A stretch of DNA of 9,127 nt from Methanobacteriota archaeon (GTDB lineage: Archaea > Halobacteriota > Methanosarcinia > Methanosarcinales > Methanosarcinaceae). Each line of letters starts with the position of its first letter. Within the stretch, counting starts at the first letter, position 1. This document shows, in pieces, positions 1 to 5,810 of the stretch. The position numbers and the translations under genes are program-made. The stretch lies in contig JAUPKV010000130.1 of assembly GCA_030837265.1 (NCBI GenBank), forward strand, positions 1 to 9,127, written 5' to 3'. The notes below the pieces were generated by a model. That model did no database searches and was not told the DNA's origin. It was given only the letters and a program-made list of their open reading frames with translations.

Positions 1-2
1 AC

Positions 3-50
3 ATGATTTTCATGAATTAAATGATTTACATAATTTTACGTGATTCGCAT
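3..50. promoter_or_regulatory. Three iterated operator-like motifs (RTGATTYNCAT)
   Basis: Three related 11-bp words lie at 3-13 (ATGATTTTCAT), 21-31 (ATGATTTACAT) and 40-50 (GTGATTCGCAT), with starts 18 and 19 bp apart. The first is an exact inverted repeat, ATGA-N3-TCAT; the second keeps ATG-N5-CAT. Iterated near-palindromes just upstream of a DNA-binding-protein gene suggest cooperative binding, possibly autoregulation by the AbrB-type product. The repetition is seen directly; the binding protein is inferred. The array may continue left of the window. Confidence 0.4.
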
Positions 51-74
51 AAAAACAGGCAGGTGACTTAAGTT

Positions 75-308
75 ATGGATATTCCTTCAAAATGTAAAGG
101 CAAACACATGTTCGGCAGCGTAAAAGTTGGTGAGAGGGGACAGATCGTCATACCAAAAGAAGCAAGAGAGATTTTCGGGATAAAGCCTGGGGATTTGTTA
201 TTGGTTCTTGGAGATGAGACACGAGGTCTTGCTCTCGTAAAAGCTGATGATATAAAGCAAATGGCACTCAAAATTCTCGAAAATGTGGATAAAACAGAAG
301 AAGAATAA
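75..308 (+). CDS. AbrB/MazE/SpoVT-type DNA-binding protein
   Basis: This is a 77-aa protein with one SpoVT-AbrB swapped-hairpin DNA-binding domain, about residues 12-57. The hallmark is V-G-E-R-G-Q-I-V-I-P-K-E-A-R followed by I-K-P-G-D-L-L-L-V. Such proteins bind DNA as dimers or tetramers, either as free regulators or as antitoxins. No toxin-like ORF adjoins it, so a regulator is more likely. The C-terminus (LKILENVDKTEEE) is a short acidic tail and not a second domain. The start at 75 is chosen because AGGTGA (61-66) sits 8 bp upstream; the in-frame ATG at 108 has only a weak AAGG before it. It may be cotranscribed with the reductase gene 124 bp downstream, which it could regulate. Family assignment is firm; the target is unknown. 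Confidence 0.9.
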   Translation: MDIPSKCKGKHMFGSVKVGERGQIVIPKEAREIFGIKPGDLLLVLGDETRGLALVKADDIKQMALKILENVDKTEEE

Positions 309-315
309 GTCGTGA

Positions 316-335
316 AAAATTCTGGTGTGAATTTT
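316..335 (+). other. Small hairpin after the AbrB-type gene
   Basis: AAAATTC (316-322) and GAATTTT (329-335) form a perfect 7-bp stem with a 6-nt loop, 7 bases after the stop codon. No clean T run follows and the stem is mostly A-T. It may be a weak attenuating terminator or an RNA 3' end; termination is not convincing from sequence alone. Confidence 0.25.
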
Positions 336-354
336 GAACGAATTGAGATGTGAG

Positions 355-400
355 TTAATCCGAATTTTTGAATTAATCCGAATTTTTGAATTAATCCGAA
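355..400. repeat. 18-bp tandem repeat, 2.6 copies
   Basis: The unit TTAATCCGAATTTTTGAA is present as two identical copies (355-372, 373-390) and a 10-base partial third (391-400). A degenerate relative (GAATTTTGAACGAATT) lies just upstream at 329-344. The array ends 32 bases before the reductase start codon, where a promoter or operator would be expected. The repeat is read directly; a regulatory role is inferred from position. Confidence 0.8.
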
Positions 401-432
401 TTAAGTGTTAATAAGGTAGGAGAATGAGACTT

Positions 433-1167
433 ATGAAAGCTTTAGCGATCAATTCCAGTCCTCGTAAGGGGAAAGGGAACACGGCTCTAATTCTCGGTCC
501 ATTTCTGGAAGGCATGAAAGAAGCAGGAGCTGAGGTGGAACTCTACTATACAAACGATCTTAAAATCAATCCCTGTCAGGGTGATTACAGTTGCTGGCTC
601 AAAACGCCGGGCAAATGCATACATAAGGATGATATGTCCTGGCTGGCTCCGAAAATAGCCGAGGCGGACATCCTGGTTCTGGCTTCACCTGTTTACTGCG
701 ATGGGATCACCGGACCTATGAAAACGTTGATGGACAGACTTATTCCGGGAGCTGAGCCTTTCTTTGAGATTCGCGAAGGCCATATAAGGCATCCGCATCG
801 TCAAAAGGAGAAACGGAGCAAGAAGATGGTACTTGTCTCTAATTGCGGTTTCTGGGAAACGGACAACTTCGATCCTTTATTGGTCCACTTAAAAGCATAC
901 TCAAAGAATGCCGGAGTGGAGTTTGCCGGAGCCTTGCTCAGACCCCATGGCCCGTTTCTGAAAGCTATGCTTGAGATGGGTGCTCCGGTGAATGACGTTC
1001 TGGAGGCTGCAAAAGATGCCGGCCGCCAGATAGTTCGTGATGGCAGCATGTCCTCCGAGACTTTGAGCATAGTGAGCCGCGAGCTTTTACCAATGGATAC
1101 GTACATTCAGATTGTCAATCAGAACTTCCACGAGCGTCTGGAAGAATCAAAAGAACCTGAGAAATGA
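433..1167 (+). CDS. Flavodoxin-fold NAD(P)H-dependent oxidoreductase, FMN-reductase type
   Basis: This is a predicted cytoplasmic flavoprotein of the NADPH-dependent FMN reductase / iron-sulfur-flavoprotein superfamily. Numbering from the 433 start, the FMN phosphate loop is N7-S-S-P-R-K-G-K-G-N-T17. The flavin-contacting loop is A-S-P-V-Y-C-D-G-I-T-G-P-M-K, around residues 84-97. A Cys-containing segment, C48-Q-G-D51-Y-S-C54-W followed by P-G-K-C62-x3-DDM, matches the family pattern CxGCxxCW...PGKC...DDM except that the second Cys is Asp. I prefer ATG 433 (244 aa) over ATG 424 (247 aa): GGTAGGAG at 415-422 is 10 nt from 433 but only 1 nt from 424, and MKALAINSSPRKG is the usual family N-terminus. 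It sits 6 bp from the methyltransferase gene. The electron acceptor is unknown. Confidence 0.85.
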   Translation: MKALAINSSPRKGKGNTALILGPFLEGMKEAGAEVELYYTNDLKINPCQGDYSCWLKTPGKCIHKDDMSWLAPKIAEADILVLASPVYCDGITGPMKTLMDRLIPGAEPFFEIREGHIRHPHRQKEKRSKKMVLVSNCGFWETDNFDPLLVHLKAYSKNAGVEFAGALLRPHGPFLKAMLEMGAPVNDVLEAAKDAGRQIVRDGSMSSETLSIVSRELLPMDTYIQIVNQNFHERLEESKEPEK

Positions 1168-1173
1168 GGAATC

Positions 1174-1962
1174 ATGTATCTCTGGAATCCTGAGGATTAT
1201 CAAAATCATTCGTCTGCTCAGGAGAATATTGCTCAAGGTATAATTTCAGGGTTGGATCTCCGGGGAAATGAGCACATACTTGATATTGGCTGCGGAGATG
1301 GAAAGGTCACTGCAAAGCTGGCTAAGCTGGTACCTCAGGGACAGGTACTGGGAATTGACAGCTCAAAGGATATGATAGATTTCTCCCGAAAAAAGTTTTC
1401 TGCATCTGTTTATTCAAACCTGGAATTTGAGCATTTGAGTGTCCTGGATATGAAGTTCGAATCAAGATTCGATTTAGTGACGTCTTTCGCCTGTTTGCAC
1501 TGGGTCAAGGATCATCTGACTGTACTTAAGAATATAAAACGCAGTCTCAAGCCCGGAGGAAAGATAATTATTCAGTGCGCCGGCAGGAAAACAGGTGATG
1601 ACCTTACGGCTTCTGCAAGAGATGTAATAAGAAGTGACAAATGGAAGCAGTATTTCCGGGGATTTTCCAATCCTTATGGTAATTACTGTCCTGAAGAGTA
1701 TCATGAATGGATAGCTCTGGCAGGGCTTGAAGAGCTCAAGGTGGAAATGACAATCGAGGAAATGGTTCTGCCCGAAAGATCCGGACTGGAGGGGTTCATT
1801 CGCACGACATGGCTGCCCATTACCGAGCAGGTCCCTGTGGAGCTGAGGCCGCAGTTAGTACGGGAAATATCCGAAAAACACCTGGAAAAAAATACGCTTC
1901 GAGATGATCTGGCAAGGATTAACATGCCTGTGCTACTGATAAAAGCTAGAAAACCTCAATAG
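1174..1962 (+). CDS. Class I SAM-dependent methyltransferase, trans-aconitate methyltransferase-like
   Basis: This 262-aa protein has a Rossmann-type methyltransferase fold. Motif I is I35-L-D-I-G-C-G-D-G43. The acidic residue ending strand 2 that binds the SAM ribose is D62 (G-I-D-S-S). F-D-L-V at 99-102 followed by A-C-L-H-W at 106-110 is motif IV-like, and L-K-P-G-G-K at 125-130 precedes strand 5. The C-terminal half (T-T-W-L-P, then a VPVELRPQLVREI-type helix and a final M-P-V-L-L-I-K-A) resembles trans-aconitate methyltransferase-like small-molecule enzymes; the true substrate cannot be read. GAGG at 1166-1169, overlapping the reductase TGA, is its ribosome-binding site, and the gap is 6 bp, so the two genes are surely cotranscribed. 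No membrane segment is present. Confidence 0.88.
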   Translation: MYLWNPEDYQNHSSAQENIAQGIISGLDLRGNEHILDIGCGDGKVTAKLAKLVPQGQVLGIDSSKDMIDFSRKKFSASVYSNLEFEHLSVLDMKFESRFDLVTSFACLHWVKDHLTVLKNIKRSLKPGGKIIIQCAGRKTGDDLTASARDVIRSDKWKQYFRGFSNPYGNYCPEEYHEWIALAGLEELKVEMTIEEMVLPERSGLEGFIRTTWLPITEQVPVELRPQLVREISEKHLEKNTLRDDLARINMPVLLIKARKPQ

Positions 1963-1977
1963 GCAAAGATATGGAGG

Positions 1978-2019
1978 ATAACACTTCTCTGGATCTGGAT
2001 TTTAATCGACAAGTGTTAT
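1978..2019. repeat. 9-bp inverted repeat with 24-nt spacer
   Basis: ATAACACTT (1978-1986) and AAGTGTTAT (2011-2019) are exact reverse complements, 15 bases after the methyltransferase stop codon. The spacer is too long for a tight terminator hairpin and no T run follows directly. It could be an operator pair or a loose 3' RNA stem. A TATA-like AT stretch (2026-2040) follows immediately. Confidence 0.4.
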
Positions 2020-2042
2020 ACAAAATTTATAATTATTTTACT

Positions 2043-2068
2043 CCGGACTGAAAGTCTATCCGGTTTTT
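2043..2068 (+). terminator. Hairpin plus T5, possible terminator of the reductase-methyltransferase unit
   Basis: CCGGA (2043-2047) pairs with TCCGG (2059-2063), with an alternative inner GACT/AGTC stem, and TTTTT (2064-2068) follows at once. It lies between the methyltransferase gene and the TetR-type gene. Archaeal termination mainly needs the T run, so the site is plausible but unproven. Confidence 0.45.
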
Positions 2069-2121
2069 CCGCTAAAAAGACGGGAGAAAAAGCTCCGATT
2101 AGTCAGCCAAAACCTTCATAT

Positions 2122-2137
2122 GTAAGTAATTACTTAC
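2122..2137. promoter_or_regulatory. Perfect 16-bp palindromic operator of the TetR-type repressor (predicted)
   Basis: GTAAGTAATTACTTAC reads identically on both strands, and an extra TTACA follows on the right. It ends 10 bp before the TetR-type start codon. No Shine-Dalgarno sequence precedes that start, so the mRNA may be leaderless; the TATA-like TTCATATGTAA (2116-2126) would then overlap the palindrome, and a bound repressor would block the promoter. The palindrome is seen directly. TetR-family autoregulation from such sites is established; this particular pairing is inferred. Confidence 0.7.
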
Positions 2138-2147
2138 TTACAACCAC

Positions 2148-2765
2148 ATGAACGCGGAACAAAGAATCTTGGAAGCAGCTTTGAAGGTATTTGCCAGCGA
2201 GGGATACACGGGTGCAACTACCCGAAAAATTGCAGAGGAGGCAAATGTTGCCGAAGTGACTTTGTTCCGGAAATTCAAATCAAAAGAGAACCTGTTGAAA
2301 GAGGTGTTGAACAATAACCGAGCTGTTTTTGCATCAATGGAAGATTTATTCCAAATACAAAAAGACGTAGACCTTAAGACTGAGCTTCTTTTTCTGGGAA
2401 AAAACTTTGCGAAGGTAATGAAGGATAAAAAAAGGGATCGGAAAAGCCATATGCATATGTTCATGCACATGCTGTTCGAAGAAGGAAAAAGGAGACCAGA
2501 AGTCGCAGAGGTTCTTTCAGATTTTCTTCAAATGAGTATTAAGCCTTTAAGTAAATATTTTGAATCACAAATAAAAACAGGAAAAATGCGCAATATCAAT
2601 CCTCAAACAGCTGCACTAATTTTTATTAGTTATTTTGGCCACACATCCATGTTAAGAGAAGTGTTTGGTGACAATTTTTTAGGAGATAGCGAAGAGGAAA
2701 TTGAGAGTTTTATTGACGTATTTACCAACGGTATCATTAAGGTCGATGATAATGAGACCAGGTGA
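2148..2765 (+). CDS. TetR/AcrR-family transcriptional repressor
   Basis: This is a 205-aa one-component regulator. The N-terminal TetR DNA-binding domain spans about residues 4-50: [14 protein letters not shown], then [13 protein letters not shown]. The helical remainder (about 60-200) would bind a ligand and dimerise; it contains an unusual H101-M-H-M-F-M-H-M108 stretch. The start at 2148 gives the standard TetR N-terminus, although no ribosome-binding site precedes it. The stop codon overlaps the GGTGA (2761-2765) that serves the ABC ATPase gene 4 bp downstream. It therefore heads, and probably represses, the export operon through the palindrome at 2122-2137. The inducer is unknown, perhaps a toxic compound exported by the ABC pump. 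Confidence 0.92.
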   Translation: MNAEQRILEAALKVFASEGYTGATTRKIAEEANVAEVTLFRKFKSKENLLKEVLNNNRAVFASMEDLFQIQKDVDLKTELLFLGKNFAKVMKDKKRDRKSHMHMFMHMLFEEGKRRPEVAEVLSDFLQMSIKPLSKYFESQIKTGKMRNINPQTAALIFISYFGHTSMLREVFGDNFLGDSEEEIESFIDVFTNGIIKVDDNETR

Positions 2766-2769
2766 GTGA

Positions 2770-3519
2770 ATGGAACCGATTATTGAGGTCAAAAATCTTG
2801 TTAAAGTTTTTAATTCAAGAGGAAGGACAATAACAGCAGTGAATGATGTCAGCTTTGAGGTATTCAAAGGAGAAATTTTTGGCATGATAGGCCCGAACGG
2901 AGCTGGCAAATCCACTACATTTTCCATGATGACTACATTGTTAAAACCTACAAGCGGCAGTATTAAAGTTGCGGGTTTTGATGTTGAAAAACAGGACGAT
3001 AAAATAAGACCACTAATAGGTATAGTCCCTCAGAAGCTCAGCCTTTACTCACTCCTAACAGCCAGGGAAAACCTAGAACTTATGTGTAATCTTTATAATG
3101 TTCCGAAAAAGGAGATCGATGAAAAGGTCGATTATTACCTGAAACTTGTTGGTCTTGAAAAAAGCGCCGATCGTTATACCGGAGGCTTTTCCGGCGGTAT
3201 GAAGCAGCGCCTGTCAGTAATCGCCGCAGTATTACATGATCCTGAAATTTTATTCTGGGACGAGCCTTCAACCGGTCTTGATCCCCAGACCAGAAACGTT
3301 ATCTGGAAACTTGCTAAAAAATTCAATGCCGAAGGAAAAACCCTGATTTTTACAACCCATTACATGGAGGAGGCAGATAATCTCTGTAATAGAGTTGCAG
3401 TAATGGATTTAGGCAAATTGGTAGCCCTGGATAATCCGGAAGTTCTGAAGAAAAAAACAGGAAGTACGAATCTTGAAGAAGTTTTTGTGCACTTTACAGG
3501 AGAACAGGTACGTGATTAA
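2770..3519 (+). CDS. ABC-2 type exporter, ATP-binding protein
   Basis: This 249-aa cytoplasmic ATPase energises an export complex. All nucleotide-binding motifs are intact: Walker A G41-P-N-G-A-G-K-S-T49, Q-loop Q88, signature S141-G-G-M-K145, Walker B I160-L-F-W-D-E165, D-loop S-T-G-L-D171 and the switch H197 in T-T-H-Y-M-E-E-A. The C-terminal [11 protein letters not shown] is typical of CcmA/DrrA/NodI-type exporter ATPases; the longer regulatory tail of some relatives is absent. ATG 2770 follows GGTGA at 2761-2765. The permease gene starts directly after its TAA with no spacer, so the two are translationally linked. Family and role as an export ATPase are secure; the substrate is not. Confidence 0.95.
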   Translation: MEPIIEVKNLVKVFNSRGRTITAVNDVSFEVFKGEIFGMIGPNGAGKSTTFSMMTTLLKPTSGSIKVAGFDVEKQDDKIRPLIGIVPQKLSLYSLLTARENLELMCNLYNVPKKEIDEKVDYYLKLVGLEKSADRYTGGFSGGMKQRLSVIAAVLHDPEILFWDEPSTGLDPQTRNVIWKLAKKFNAEGKTLIFTTHYMEEADNLCNRVAVMDLGKLVALDNPEVLKKKTGSTNLEEVFVHFTGEQVRD

Positions 3520-4626
3520 ATGACACTAAAAACTGAGCTAATGGATTCAATAATGGTAGCAAAAAAGGAATTCAAAATACTTTTCAGAAAAAAATGGCTT
3601 GTAGTTCCTTTGTTCTTATTCCCCATAATCATGATTGTCTTTTTTGGCTACGGTATGGGTGGAACGGTAAAAAACTCCCCTATTCTCATAATTAATGACG
3701 ATACAGGCCGAGCATCTAGTACCCTTGTTCAGGAAATCGGAAGCTACACCCCCAAATACGACTCAACTCCAATGTTCTCGGTAACCTACACAAGAGACAT
3801 GTCTCAGTCTGAGGCTGAGAGCAAAATAGACTCCGGACTTTATAAAGGTGCTCTGATTATTCCTCCGGATTACAGTGACAGTATCGCAAACAATAAAAAC
3901 ACTACTTTGACTCTTCTTACCGATTCCTCAGATACTACCACCAGTGGGGTAATCATAAACGCTATGAGACAATTGCTGGCAAAAAACGGGATTGTATCTT
4001 TAAAAATTCCCGAAATTTACGGTAATCTGGAATATCTTGACTTTCTCACTCCGGGTATTATAGCCCTTACCGTGTTTATGGGTTCTGTAGCGACCACGGG
4101 TTCGGCAATTGCAGGAGAAAAAGAAGACGGCACACTTGTTCGTATGTTAATGACACCTATCAGTAAAAGATCGGTGATTCTGGGGAAAACTATCTACCAG
4201 CTAATACTGCAATTGGCAAGGGCTGTTATCCTGATAATTGCTGCATATTTCCTGGTCGGATTCCATATGAATGGCAGCTGGCTTCTTGTCGCTCTGTTGC
4301 TCATTGTTTTTACTCTTGGTGGAGTAGGGATGGGTATAGTCATGTCCTCAAGAGTGGAAGATATGGAATCTTTCTTCCAATTAAACATGCTGATTACTAT
4401 GCCTGCCATGTTTGTTACAGGAGTATTTTTTCCCTTGAGCTCGGTTCCGAACTGGATGCGTTACATAGCTTATTGCTTGCCTTTGACTTATGCAATTGAT
4501 GCTCTACGCATTATCATGGTCAAGGGACAGGGTTTGAATGCGATATCTTTCGATATGATAATACTTACTCTCTTTGCAATTGTTACTTTCACATTAGGTG
4601 TCCGCCTTTTCAGGAGGGAAGCATAA
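3520..4626 (+). CDS. ABC-2 type exporter, permease protein
   Basis: This 368-aa membrane protein is partner to the preceding ATPase. Layout: a cytoplasmic amphipathic start, TM1 about 27-45, an extracytoplasmic domain about 46-175, then five more helices at about 179-199, 225-247, 254-275, 287-307 and 344-361. The conserved ABC-2 segment E200-K-E-D-G-T-L206, with M-T-P-I-S after it, follows TM2, and the F-F-P-L-S-S-V-P-x-W-M-R-Y turn precedes the last helix. One six-helix domain implies a homodimer. The start touches the ATPase stop codon; M8 and M12 are possible alternatives, but 3520 keeps the whole N-terminal helix. Similar permeases export drugs, lipids or polysaccharides. The TetR-type regulator favours a toxic small molecule, which is inference. 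Confidence 0.93.
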   Translation: MTLKTELMDSIMVAKKEFKILFRKKWLVVPLFLFPIIMIVFFGYGMGGTVKNSPILIINDDTGRASSTLVQEIGSYTPKYDSTPMFSVTYTRDMSQSEAESKIDSGLYKGALIIPPDYSDSIANNKNTTLTLLTDSSDTTTSGVIINAMRQLLAKNGIVSLKIPEIYGNLEYLDFLTPGIIALTVFMGSVATTGSAIAGEKEDGTLVRMLMTPISKRSVILGKTIYQLILQLARAVILIIAAYFLVGFHMNGSWLLVALLLIVFTLGGVGMGIVMSSRVEDMESFFQLNMLITMPAMFVTGVFFPLSSVPNWMRYIAYCLPLTYAIDALRIIMVKGQGLNAISFDMIILTLFAIVTFTLGVRLFRREA

Positions 4627-4627
4627 A

Positions 4628-5614
4628 ATGAAAAAAATGATACTAATTTCTTCTCTATTGATTTTAATGATATCGGGCGCAGCAGGCGCTTATGATTCAC
4701 CGGGTACTTATAGTATCCCTCAAAGTTTCGATCTTGGACAGAACTATTATAACGTATATGGCGGCCCCGATCTTAGCGCCAATATCATTGGTAACACTGA
4801 ATTAGATAGGGACCAGACTGTTACTTTGAATATCGATGTAATGAATAAGGGCAAATTATTAGGACTCGAGAATGATAAAACCCCTTCTCTCTCGGATGAG
4901 ATCTATGCTGCCCAGACCGAAGCGAAACTGGAAAGCAGTGTGGTGGATGCTGCAAACGTAGTAGCTTCTCTTTCTACTGATCCTGGCAGCCCTATTAAAG
5001 TTAAATCCGTAAGCCAGCAGATAGGTTCCATAAAAAGCGGACAAAATTCACTGGCACCGGCAAAATTTGATATAAAAATCGATAAGAAGGCAAAGGCCGG
5101 AGAATATAACCTCTACCTGAATTTAACATATGATTACCAGAAAAATGTTCAGATTTCGGACCCGAATGCTGTTGCCCAGACCTATGATGTGAGTCGCTGG
5201 TATGGCATGATGGCCCAGAACCAGACATTAAAAATAAAAGTCAAAAATAAAGCTGACTTTGAGATAGTAAACACCACAGGCAGTCTGTATCCCGGAGGAG
5301 AAAAGGTAATTGATATCACAATTAAGAATACGGGTGAAGAAGAAGCAAGAAATGTTAAAGTCATAATTAATCCTGCCGATCCTCTGAGTACAACCGATAG
5401 TATGGCGTTTCTATCAAACATAGAACCTGGAAATACGACTGTTGCACATGTTAAGATTAAGGCAGATGGAGCAGCTGTACCCAAAGTTTATGGAATAGAT
5501 ACCGTATTGAAATATGAAACCCCGGAAGGAGACATTAAATACTCCGATACTCTGCAGGCTCCTGTAGAAGTAACTCCTGCAGGACTGCTCCAGATAATAT
5601 TAGGATGGCTTTAA
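4628..5614 (+). CDS. Secreted COG1361/S-layer-like protein of the ABC export operon
   Basis: This 328-aa protein has a clear Sec signal peptide: M-K-K-M then a hydrophobic core, with A-A-G-A21 before Y22. I chose ATG 4628 over an in-frame ATG at 4598 because AGGAGGG at 4611-4617 is well placed and the signal peptide then begins normally. About residues 45-195 hold a beta-rich domain. Residues 215-318 form a CARDB/NEW3-like Ig fold, with I-T-I-K-N-T-G-E-E-E-A-R-N-V-K-V and A-F-L-S-N-I-E-P-G-N-T. Four N-glycosylation sequons are visible. It ends with a short hydrophobic tail (AGLLQIILGWL) and not a full anchor helix. The gene begins one base after the permease stop codon. COG1361-type proteins occur with archaeal export pumps; a role as extracytoplasmic adaptor or substrate-handling subunit is inferred. 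Confidence 0.82.
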   Translation: MKKMILISSLLILMISGAAGAYDSPGTYSIPQSFDLGQNYYNVYGGPDLSANIIGNTELDRDQTVTLNIDVMNKGKLLGLENDKTPSLSDEIYAAQTEAKLESSVVDAANVVASLSTDPGSPIKVKSVSQQIGSIKSGQNSLAPAKFDIKIDKKAKAGEYNLYLNLTYDYQKNVQISDPNAVAQTYDVSRWYGMMAQNQTLKIKVKNKADFEIVNTTGSLYPGGEKVIDITIKNTGEEEARNVKVIINPADPLSTTDSMAFLSNIEPGNTTVAHVKIKADGAAVPKVYGIDTVLKYETPEGDIKYSDTLQAPVEVTPAGLLQIILGWL

Positions 5615-5640
5615 TCTAAGCTAAGCTTTGTCTAAGATTA
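5612..5640 (+). other. Hairpin overlapping the stop codon of the S-layer-like gene
   Basis: TAATCT-A-AG (5612-5620) pairs with CT-A-AGATTA (5632-5640), with one A-A mismatch and an 11-nt loop that contains AAGCTT. The first three bases are the gene's TAA. It could protect the 3' end of the mRNA, working with the stronger hairpin just downstream. Confidence 0.4.
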
Positions 5641-5653
5641 TTTCGAGCTCGCC

Positions 5654-5717
5654 TGTTCAATAAATGGATTGACAATAACAAATTTATTGAACAAGTGAAA
5701 TGTTTTTAATTTTTGTT
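5654..5717 (+). terminator. 12-bp perfect stem-loop with T-rich tail, end of the export operon
   Basis: TGTTCAATAAAT (5654-5665) and ATTTATTGAACA (5682-5693) are exact reverse complements around a 16-nt loop, followed by TGTTTTTAATTTTTG (5701-5715). A long stem followed by T runs, 40 bases after the last gene of the export operon, is a good terminator candidate. The symmetric stem could also be a protein-binding site. Confidence 0.6.
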
Positions 5718-5764
5718 GCACGGACGGTATAATTCTCAAACGTCTATTTTTTAGAAGGATTAAC

Positions 5765-5797
5765 TTTTTATACACTAATAGACTAATTAAGTATAAA
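5765..5797 (+). promoter_or_regulatory. Candidate TATA boxes for the pilin-like gene cluster
   Basis: Two archaeal TATA-like stretches occur: TTTTTATAC (5765-5773) and TATAAA within AAGTATAAACTC (5792-5797). At the usual 25-nt spacing the first would start RNA near 5796, upstream of the TTG at 5811; the second near 5820, inside the predicted coding start. The region between the export-operon terminator and this cluster holds no other gene. Confidence 0.4.
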
Positions 5798-5810
5798 CTC
5801 TTTTTAAAAT

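Noticed and set aside
75..308. Toxin-antitoxin system based on the AbrB/MazE-type fold
   Set aside because: No MazF/VapC-like small gene is adjacent on either side within the window, and the next gene is a flavoprotein.
355..400. CRISPR array
   Set aside because: Repeats are directly abutting 18-mers without spacers, and no cas gene is present.
801..1106. 101-codon open frame on the minus strand inside the reductase gene
   Set aside because: It is antisense to a gene with clear family motifs, has no plausible domain or ribosome-binding context, and looks like a chance opening.
2083..2096. GGAG/CTCC hairpin upstream of the tetR-type gene
   Set aside because: A 4-bp stem with an A-rich loop and no conserved context; not distinguishable from chance.
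2138..2470. 110-codon minus-strand frame antisense to the tetR-type gene
   Set aside because: Composition is low-complexity Ser/Phe/Arg typical of reverse-frame reading; the + strand carries an intact TetR protein.
5182..5484. 100-codon minus-strand frame antisense to the S-layer-like gene
   Set aside because: Its hydrophobic look is the complement of the beta-rich + strand coding sequence; no start signal or family resemblance.
5723..5750. GACG/CGTC arms followed by a T run before the pilin-like cluster
   Set aside because: Only a 4-bp stem with a 14-nt loop; the 12-bp hairpin just upstream explains termination better.
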